A DNA stretch of 5,027 nt from Eubacteriales bacterium (GTDB lineage Bacteria > Bacillota > Clostridia > Christensenellales > CAG-138), in contig JAUYTF010000182.1 in NCBI GenBank assembly GCA_030695285.1, forward strand, positions 1 through 5,027, in the 5' to 3' direction. The notes beneath the pieces were generated by a model. It was not told where the DNA came from, did no database searches, and was given only the letters and a program-made list of their open reading frames with translations. Both the position numbers and the translations under genes were made by a program. Within the stretch, counting starts at the first letter, position 1; each line of letters begins with the position of its first letter. Below are positions 1 through 5,027 of this stretch, piece after piece.

Positions 1-480
1 GTTATTTATCTCAGCGAGATGATCGATACGGAAACGATCCGGCTTGCGCTGGAAGCGGCGCGCTCGGGCAAACTGGTGATCTCCACCATGGATATCTTCG
101 GCGCGAGCGATGTGATCCGAAACATCATCGACGTTTTCCCAAGTGAGTCGTCGAACTATATCAGAACACTGCTCTCGCAAAGCCTGAAGTGCATCGTTTC
201 ACAACAACTGATCACGGATCGGGAGGGCGGGCTGGTGCCGCTTTGCGAAATTGTCTATGGGATCAAAGCGGTGGCAAATCTCATCAGGGAGAACAAGATC
301 CTGCAGATTGATAAGGTCATCGCTAGCAGCGAAACAACAAACATGCTCTCAAAGGACAATCATTTGGTCAGGCTGTTCAAAAACAACCTGATTTCATCGG
401 ACACATTGAAGGATCTTGCGGACGACTGGAACAGCGTTTCCATTCTGGTTTCCAAGACGGGATCGAGGACACATTCATAG
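1..480 (+). CDS. pilT: PilT-family type IV pilus (twitching) ATPase, C-terminal part, divergent motifs
   Basis: Partial gene: the frame is open from base 1, and the ATG at 19 lies inside the Walker B region, so the true start is upstream. PilT proteins are cytoplasmic hexameric ATPases that power pilus retraction. The visible 159 residues begin with VIYLSEMIDTETIRLAL, matching the PilT Walker B region (typically VILVGEMRDLETIRLAL). They continue through the family's IDVFP block, a SQSLKCIVSQQL segment and an AVANLIRE stretch at 268-291 that corresponds to the PilT AIRNLIRE motif. The Walker A and N-terminal domain are outside the window. Three usually conserved positions differ: Arg of GEMRD is Ile, the His-box histidine (TLHT) is Asp at 91-93, and Arg of AIRN is Ala at 274-276. 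The protein may therefore be a specialised or weakened paralogue. The next gene follows after 47 bases with no visible terminator. The family call is firm; orthology to true PilT and retraction activity are uncertain. Confidence 0.85.
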   Translation, partial: VIYLSEMIDTETIRLALEAARSGKLVISTMDIFGASDVIRNIIDVFPSESSNYIRTLLSQSLKCIVSQQLITDREGGLVPLCEIVYGIKAVANLIRENKILQIDKVIASSETTNMLSKDNHLVRLFKNNLISSDTLKDLADDWNSVSILVSKTGSRTHS

Positions 481-510
481 AACAAAACGACGCCTATGCC
501 GGAAACGAGC

Positions 511-517
511 GGAGAAG
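511..517 (+). promoter_or_regulatory. ribosome binding site for the signal peptidase gene
   Basis: GGAGAAG lies 10 bases before the ATG at 528, inside the 47-base gap after the PilT-like gene. It supports that start. The other nearby ATG, at 496, is in a different frame. The gap shows no clear promoter or hairpin. Confidence 0.65.
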
Positions 518-527
518 TATATCTAGA

Positions 528-1784
528 ATGGGCAAGTGCTTTGTAAAAGAAAAACAAGCAGCAATCCTCCTGCTTGCTATTTTGGCGTATTATTTGCTGC
601 TGAAATGGCTGCGCTTCAGTGTGGAGTATCAAAGCATCATAACCACGCTTTTCTGGTTGCTGATTGCGGCCTATACCTACTTTTGCGATAAACCGAAGCA
701 ACACAGCAAACTCAAGTTCACAGAGTTCTATCTTTTGCTGATGCTAGTTTGCGCGGTGCTCTATCTGATCTCTTATTTTTTGATTGGGACGATCGACGGG
801 TTTGGGCTGAATATCTACGATACCTCGTTTACGGGAATCGTAAAAAACCTAGTGATACTGGGTTTGGCAGTCGTTTTAAAGGAGTGGGTGCGCAGCTTTC
901 TGATCAATTCCGTGCAAAAGCGGTTCGCGATGCTTTTTGGCGTCTTCATTGTTCTGATCTTCAGCTTTGCGGAAGTCAATCTGGAGACATTCACTAAGTT
1001 AAGAACCATAGAAGACTGGCTGTCGTATATCAGCAAAAACGTCCTTCCCGTGGTGTTTTTTCATATTTTTACGACATTCGCGGCTTACATTCTGGGGTTT
1101 TACGGGACTGTAATCTACGCGACGCTGACCAAATTGCCGATTTGGGTTGTCCGAATCTTGCCAAACTTCCGGTGGATTACCCTGCTGCTTGTAGGCGCGC
1201 TGATGCCGATGTTGTTTACCATCGTGCTGCGCAGCATCAGCAAGCGAAAAGCGGTGCGCGGAAAACGGCAGGAGATGAAGCAGGCAAGCCCCTACTCGTG
1301 GATTGCAACCGCTGTAGTCGCCATATTGACCGTTTGGTTCGCGCTGGGCATTTTTCCGGTTTTCCCCACGGCGATCATATCAAACAGCATGAAGCCGGAT
1401 GTCAGCCGCGGCGACATTGTGCTGATCCATAAAGTCGAATTCAACACGCTCGAGGAGCAGGATGTGATCCTGTATGAACTCGATAACATACAAGTGTTTC
1501 ATAGAATTGTGAAAGTGGAATACGCGCAAGGCGTAAAGCAGTTCATCATGAAAGGCGACAACAACCAGCATGCGGACCCAAAGCCGGTGCATGCCGAGCA
1601 AATCCTCGGCAAGCATATCGCCACCATTCCATACATCGGCTGGCCCGGGGTGATGCTGCAGCAGAGCGGCGGGGATGTTCAGGTTGAAACCGGCTTAGCA
1701 GAGCCGACGTTGCTGGACAAACTTGCTTCAAAATACATCGAAAATCAAACGAATAAAACAGACGGGGAAGGCAAAGGAGACTGA
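528..1784 (+). CDS. Signal peptidase I (S26B, SipW/ER type) with multi-spanning N-terminal membrane domain
   Basis: A 418-residue membrane protein whose C-terminal part is an S26 signal peptidase, which cleaves signal peptides from exported proteins on the outer face of the membrane. Hydrophobic segments lie near residues 11-27, 36-52, 68-87, 103-118, 134-150, 171-200 (possibly a long or double span), 216-234 and 258-280. The peptidase domain follows at about 281-378. Ser287 in the ISNSMKP motif is the expected nucleophile. A histidine, His325 in VFHRIV, stands where bacterial LepB-type enzymes have the lysine base. MKGDNNQHAD (341-350) supplies the conserved GD and Asp of the last box. This Ser/His arrangement defines the SipW, archaeal and eukaryotic ER type. 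SipW proteins are usually about 190 residues with one or two spans, so the extra membrane region of about 250 residues is unusual; I do not recognise it. The stop overlaps the next gene's ribosome binding site, implying translational coupling. Its substrate is not in the window. Confidence 0.88.
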   Translation: MGKCFVKEKQAAILLLAILAYYLLLKWLRFSVEYQSIITTLFWLLIAAYTYFCDKPKQHSKLKFTEFYLLLMLVCAVLYLISYFLIGTIDGFGLNIYDTSFTGIVKNLVILGLAVVLKEWVRSFLINSVQKRFAMLFGVFIVLIFSFAEVNLETFTKLRTIEDWLSYISKNVLPVVFFHIFTTFAAYILGFYGTVIYATLTKLPIWVVRILPNFRWITLLLVGALMPMLFTIVLRSISKRKAVRGKRQEMKQASPYSWIATAVVAILTVWFALGIFPVFPTAIISNSMKPDVSRGDIVLIHKVEFNTLEEQDVILYELDNIQVFHRIVKVEYAQGVKQFIMKGDNNQHADPKPVHAEQILGKHIATIPYIGWPGVMLQQSGGDVQVETGLAEPTLLDKLASKYIENQTNKTDGEGKGD

Positions 1785-1787
1785 GGT
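1783..1787 (+). promoter_or_regulatory. ribosome binding site overlapping the signal peptidase stop codon
   Basis: GAGGT begins inside the TGA stop (1782-1784) of the signal peptidase gene and sits 6 bases before the ATG at 1794. The overlap fixes the downstream start and indicates that the two genes are translated as a coupled pair. Confidence 0.75.
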
Positions 1788-1793
1788 AACGCT

Positions 1794-2840
1794 ATGTATA
1801 CGCTAAAGAAACAAACGAGGGCAATGCTGTTCATTGTTTTTTCGATCATCATTGTCATGCTCATTGGCCTGATCGTATTAGAGTTATACATGCCGGATAT
1901 CGAGTTGGTGAAAGAGGCGCTGGTGCAGGGAGCCGGTTCATCGAAGATGACATACATCGTGCATCTGAATGAAAACCCGGTAACGCAAGAGCGGCAGATG
2001 GAGCAGGGCAAATACTACTTGAAGCCATTTGTCGACTATATCGACGTGGATTGCAGTTTTGTGCTGGATACTAATCTGGATGCCGGGTTCGTCTTACAGG
2101 ATAAAATCGATGTCGTGCTGGTTTCTCAGGTCGGAACCGATGAGGAAGTCAAGGTCATCTGGGAAAAGGCGAGCACGGAGGCGCCCCTTCAGGAAGCAGC
2201 GAGCACTGGCCGGTCGATTCAGTCGGCAAGAAGCATCCGGCTGCGGTTTGAAAGCTATGATGCGCTGGTCAATTCCCTGATCGATGAGTACGATCTGGTC
2301 ACAGACTATGTCATAAAAGTTGTCTACAACGTATCGGTCATGATCGATTACAACGGGCGCGTGCATGAAGAGAAGTTCTCCTCCTATATCACTATACCGT
2401 TTACAAACCCGATCATTCAGATGAGCGGCCAGCCGGAGAGCGCGCGTGATGTCGCCATTGAACAGGATGTTGAGCACAGCGCCGCACCTGATCTGAGCCT
2501 GCTGGTGTTATACGGGGCAGCGATCGTGGTCTGCATCGGTATCATCCTCATTCTCCGGTTGAAAACAAAGTCGCTAGTCAGAGAGGATGCATACGCGCAG
2601 AAAGTCGCGGATATTTTCAAAGAGTATGGGAATCGGCTTGCCGGATTAAGCGAAGCGCTGTTCTATCAGTCTTCGGTGATGATCAGCATCGATAAGATGG
2701 AAGACATGGTGAAGATCGCGGATGAAATCGGGCAGACGGTGTTCTATTTCCAGGTCGACGATGAAGCGGAACGCAAGATCGAGTTTTATGTGTTTGACGA
2801 AGGCAGAATTTATTACATGGTGCTGTTTGGATCGCTCTGA
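1794..2840 (+). CDS. DUF5305-like two-pass membrane protein
   Basis: A 348-residue protein of unknown function, probably of the DUF5305 family. That family is recalled here as small membrane proteins often encoded beside SipW-type signal peptidases in Firmicutes and archaea; the assignment is by pattern and was not searched. A short basic N-terminus leads into a membrane helix at about residues 11-30. An extracytoplasmic domain (about 31-234) follows, starting with a YIVHLNENP stretch and rich in alternating beta-type segments such as DYVIKVVYNVSVMIDYNG and the SSYITIPF strand. A second helix spans about 235-255. The cytoplasmic tail (about 256-348) contains EYGNRL, SIDKMEDMVKIADEIGQTV and a closing FYVFDEGRIYYMVLF segment, as expected of the family's C-terminal region. 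It has no catalytic motif that I can recognise. Coupling to the signal peptidase suggests a role in the processing, assembly or chaperoning of the same exported substrate. Confidence 0.75.
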   Translation: MYTLKKQTRAMLFIVFSIIIVMLIGLIVLELYMPDIELVKEALVQGAGSSKMTYIVHLNENPVTQERQMEQGKYYLKPFVDYIDVDCSFVLDTNLDAGFVLQDKIDVVLVSQVGTDEEVKVIWEKASTEAPLQEAASTGRSIQSARSIRLRFESYDALVNSLIDEYDLVTDYVIKVVYNVSVMIDYNGRVHEEKFSSYITIPFTNPIIQMSGQPESARDVAIEQDVEHSAAPDLSLLVLYGAAIVVCIGIILILRLKTKSLVREDAYAQKVADIFKEYGNRLAGLSEALFYQSSVMISIDKMEDMVKIADEIGQTVFYFQVDDEAERKIEFYVFDEGRIYYMVLFGSL

Positions 2841-2922
2841 TCCCTTCAGCCACCGAACGCCTGCCATGCGCTGCCGCTTCATACAGGTTTCAACAATCAC
2901 AAACCAGAAGAACGAGGTGAAA
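2841..2922 (+). other. 82-base gap before the kinase gene, open in the kinase frame
   Basis: There is no convincing hairpin terminator, no T-run and no recognisable -35/-10 pair here. The frame of the downstream kinase stays open through the whole gap and back into the end of the preceding gene, with in-frame ATGs at 2761, 2788 and 2866. None of these that I checked has a Shine-Dalgarno sequence comparable to the one before 2923. The last part of the gap reads I-T-N-Q-K-N-E in the kinase frame, resembling the exit linker of a PAS domain (see findings). Confidence 0.5.
2914..2920 (+). promoter_or_regulatory. ribosome binding site for the hybrid kinase gene
   Basis: GAGGTGA ends 2 bases before the ATG at 2923, with its GAGG core 5 bases from the start codon. 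It is the strongest Shine-Dalgarno match in the window and decides the start in a frame that is open further upstream. Confidence 0.75.
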
Positions 2923-5027
2923 ATGAGTAGCATTTTGGATGATATCTTCGAATGCGTATCCCTCAGCTATAAAGATGCATTTGAAATGATGATGAAGAGC
3001 ACGAGCGACTCGATCTATTTCAAAGACCGGGAGTCGCGCTTCCTCTTTGTGAGCAATGCCCAGCTAAGAAGGCTGAACAAACCGGAGATGCGGGACGTCA
3101 TCGGGAAGTCGGATTTCGATTTCTTCTCCGAAGAACATGCAACAAAAGCCTTCCGCGCGGAAGAGGAAATCATGAAGAGTGGGATTCCGATCATCGACGA
3201 AGAGGAGAATTCCTCGTTTGCCAATGGCGAGAATCTTTGGTCCAAGGTATCCAGATACCCGCTATACGACCGCGAGAGAAGGATTGTTGGCACCTGGGGC
3301 ATCTCCACCGATATCACAAACCAAAAGAAAGCGGAGCTGGAGACGAAGGAACGGGAAGCCAGATTCCATTTGCTTGCTGAGATCACGATTGAAGGAATTG
3401 TGATACATGAAGACGGTATCATCAAGGACGTGAATCCTTCGTTGGGCGCCATGCTTGGATATGAACAGAGCGAGATTCTGGGCAAAAACATTCTTGATTT
3501 CGTCAGCGCTGATGACAGGGCTGCCGTAGCAGCGGGGGTGGCAAAAAGCGCTGACCGTCTATTTGAGATCAATCTCGTCAAGAAAGATGGAACATCATTT
3601 CTTGCGGAAGTCGAAGGCAAATCAATGGGAATATCCGGCTCAAAACTAAGGATGGCTGCGATTCGCGACATTACAAAGCGTAAACAGACAGAAGACGCGC
3701 TAAGAGACCGGGAAATCCAGATGCGCTCGATCACGGACTCCGCTTATGACGCCATCATTATGCTTGATCCCGCCGGGAACATCTCATATTGGAATAATGC
3801 AGCTGAGCGGATTTTCGGATATAAAAGCGAGGAAGCGATAGGAAAAAATTTACATAACTTAATGGTGCCTTCTCATTATCATGAAGCGTACCTTGACGCT
3901 TTTCCAAAATTTGTAAAAAGTGGCAAAGGAAATGCGATTGGCAAAACACTTGATCTGGAAGCGATACGCAAAGATAAAACAATAGTGCCCGTCCAGCTTT
4001 CTTTGTCCGCAGCCAAATTGAGCAGTGGTTGGCATGCAATTGGCATTCTGCGTGATGTCACAGATCAGAAGAAAAACGAAGATGAGCTGATCAACGCAAA
4101 AACCGTAGCGGAAGAAGCAACGAATGCCAAGAGCGAGTTTCTCGCGAACATGAGCCATGAGATTCGCACGCCGATGAACGCAGTCATCGGGTTTTCAGAG
4201 CTGCTGAAGAAGACCGAGATGACGATGAAACAGCGCGACTATATCAATAAAATTGATTCTTCCGCGAAATCTTTGCTCGGAATCATCAATGACATTCTTG
4301 ATTTTTCAAAGATGGAGGCAGGCAAACTCGAGCTTGAATCGGTTGATTTTCGCCTGGATGACGTCATAAACAACATCGTGGGCATGATTTCAACAAAGGC
4401 AGCAGAGAAGAATGTTGAACTGATCAACAACATAGAAAGCGACGTCCCATATTTCTTGGTCGGTGATCCGCTCAGAGTGGGGCAGATCTTGTTAAACCTT
4501 GTGAACAATGCGGTCAAGTTCACAAATGAAGGCCATGTGCTGGTGGAAGCCAAACTGGTCAAAAAAGAAGCAGGAAGATGCCAAATCCGCTTTTCCGTTT
4601 CCGATACGGGGATCGGCTTAACCAAAGATCAGAAAGAGAAACTGTTTTCCGCATTCTCCCAAGCGGATACCTCTGTGACGAGGCGTTTCGGCGGTACCGG
4701 CCTGGGCCTGACGATTTCAAAGCGGCTCGTTGAGATGATGAACGGAAAGATAGCGGTAGAGAGCGAGTTTGGAGTTGGGAGCACGTTTGCATTTGATATC
4801 GATTTTGTCATGCAGCAAGAGGACAAGGCGATCATTGCTTTCGACAAGAGAACGCTGCGGAATCTAAAGGTGCTCATCGTTGATGATAATGCAGTATCCA
4901 GAGAGATCCTCAAGGATCAAATCAGCGCGTTTGGCGTTGATGCGGTTTCGGTTGATTCGGGACGCGCGGCAATCGCGGAAGTGAAGAAGCAATCCAAGCA
5001 TAAGCCGTTTGATCTGGTGATCATGGA
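2923..5027 (+). CDS. Cytosolic multi-PAS hybrid sensor histidine kinase (PAS-PAS-PAS-HisKA-HATPase_c-REC), C-terminus cut off
   Basis: 701 complete codons run off the right edge without a stop. The encoded protein autophosphorylates on His and passes phosphate to its own receiver domain. Domains in order: PAS1 about residues 22-133 (DSIYFKDRESRFLFVSN, ending STDITNQKK); PAS2 about 146-253 (ending RDITKRKQ); PAS3 about 267-382 (WNNAAERIFGY, ending RDVTDQKK); a helical linker; HisKA with phosphoacceptor His412 in SHEIRTPMN; HATPase_c with the N box around Asn525/Asn528-Asn529 (NLVNNAVKF), G1 box DTGIGL at 561-566, F box near Phe575, and G2 box GGTGLGL at 590-596. The receiver begins at about 648 (LKVLIVDDN, acidic pair Asp654-Asp655). 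The last two bases, GA after VIM, start the codon expected to encode the phosphoacceptor Asp (residue 702). All kinase boxes look intact. There is no signal peptide or membrane helix, so sensing is intracellular. The signal and PAS cofactors cannot be read from the sequence, and any output or HPt domain would lie beyond the edge. Confidence 0.95.
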   Translation, partial: MSSILDDIFECVSLSYKDAFEMMMKSTSDSIYFKDRESRFLFVSNAQLRRLNKPEMRDVIGKSDFDFFSEEHATKAFRAEEEIMKSGIPIIDEEENSSFANGENLWSKVSRYPLYDRERRIVGTWGISTDITNQKKAELETKEREARFHLLAEITIEGIVIHEDGIIKDVNPSLGAMLGYEQSEILGKNILDFVSADDRAAVAAGVAKSADRLFEINLVKKDGTSFLAEVEGKSMGISGSKLRMAAIRDITKRKQTEDALRDREIQMRSITDSAYDAIIMLDPAGNISYWNNAAERIFGYKSEEAIGKNLHNLMVPSHYHEAYLDAFPKFVKSGKGNAIGKTLDLEAIRKDKTIVPVQLSLSAAKLSSGWHAIGILRDVTDQKKNEDELINAKTVAEEATNAKSEFLANMSHEIRTPMNAVIGFSELLKKTEMTMKQRDYINKIDSSAKSLLGIINDILDFSKMEAGKLELESVDFRLDDVINNIVGMISTKAAEKNVELINNIESDVPYFLVGDPLRVGQILLNLVNNAVKFTNEGHVLVEAKLVKKEAGRCQIRFSVSDTGIGLTKDQKEKLFSAFSQADTSVTRRFGGTGLGLTISKRLVEMMNGKIAVESEFGVGSTFAFDIDFVMQQEDKAIIAFDKRTLRNLKVLIVDDNAVSREILKDQISAFGVDAVSVDSGRAAIAEVKKQSKHKPFDLVIM

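Noticed and set aside
19..480. Complete 153-residue gene starting at the ATG at 19
   Set aside because: The ATG encodes the Met of the Walker B segment (LSEM), and the frame stays open and PilT-like back to base 1, so this is an internal Met of a truncated gene.
2841..2890. Rho-independent terminator after the DUF5305-like gene
   Set aside because: The GC-rich stretch contains a direct CTGCC repeat but no stable inverted repeat, and no T-run follows.
2866..2922. Earlier kinase start at the in-frame ATG at 2866 (or 2761/2788)
   Set aside because: No Shine-Dalgarno sequence was seen ahead of 2866, the 2761 and 2788 starts would overlap the preceding gene, and the added residues look unlike a domain except for the short linker. 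The ATG at 2923 has an excellent ribosome binding site.
3015..3734. 239-residue open frame on the - strand
   Set aside because: It lies wholly antisense to PAS1-PAS2 of the kinase. Its serine/leucine-rich translation resembles no family I know and looks like a shadow of the strong + strand coding pattern.
3721..4068. Heme-binding FixL-like third PAS domain
   Set aside because: PAS3 resembles FixL-type PAS domains and has nearby histidines (the SHYHEAY stretch). Aligned from the following conserved glycine, however, the usual heme-ligand position carries Tyr rather than His, so heme binding cannot be claimed.

Overview
The window is 5,027 bases of densely packed bacterial coding sequence, all on the + strand. 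It has four genes: a PilT-type ATPase cut by the left edge, a multi-spanning SipW/ER-type signal peptidase, a two-pass membrane protein that looks like DUF5305, and a multi-PAS hybrid histidine kinase cut by the right edge. Each of the three visible starts has a purine-rich Shine-Dalgarno sequence (GGAGAAG, GAGGT, GAGGTGA). I see no RNA genes, mobile elements, CRISPR arrays or convincing terminators. Base composition is about half GC by eye. Strong ribosome binding sites plus a SipW-type peptidase next to a DUF5305-like protein suggest a Gram-positive, Clostridia-like anaerobe. This is inference; no taxonomic marker is present.

Positions 1-480 hold the C-terminal half of a secretion/pilus ATPase, from Walker B onward. 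The fold-defining text is PilT-like, but three usually conserved functional positions are changed. After a 47-base gap, 528-1784 encodes a 418-residue protein: about eight membrane helices followed by an S26 signal peptidase domain with a Ser/His catalytic pair. Its stop codon overlaps the ribosome binding site of the next gene, 1794-2840, which has one N-terminal and one central membrane helix around an extracytoplasmic domain, plus a cytoplasmic tail. The two are almost certainly translated as a pair, probably to process and handle a secreted surface protein or fibre encoded outside the window.

An 82-base gap separates this pair from the kinase gene (2923 to the edge). The kinase has no membrane segment, so it appears to be a cytosolic sensor: PAS-PAS-PAS-HisKA-HATPase_c-REC. 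The window ends on the first two bases of the codon expected to encode the receiver phosphoacceptor aspartate. No transcription break is visible in the gap, so the kinase could be co-transcribed with the surface/pilus genes, but this is unproven.

The points most worth a second look are the altered PilT motifs, the enlarged membrane region of the signal peptidase, a short in-frame repeat of a PAS-exit linker just upstream of the kinase start, and an AT-rich third PAS module. I do not see clear evidence of a wholly new system. The ATPase / signal peptidase / DUF5305-like arrangement is the best candidate for an under-described surface-structure locus.
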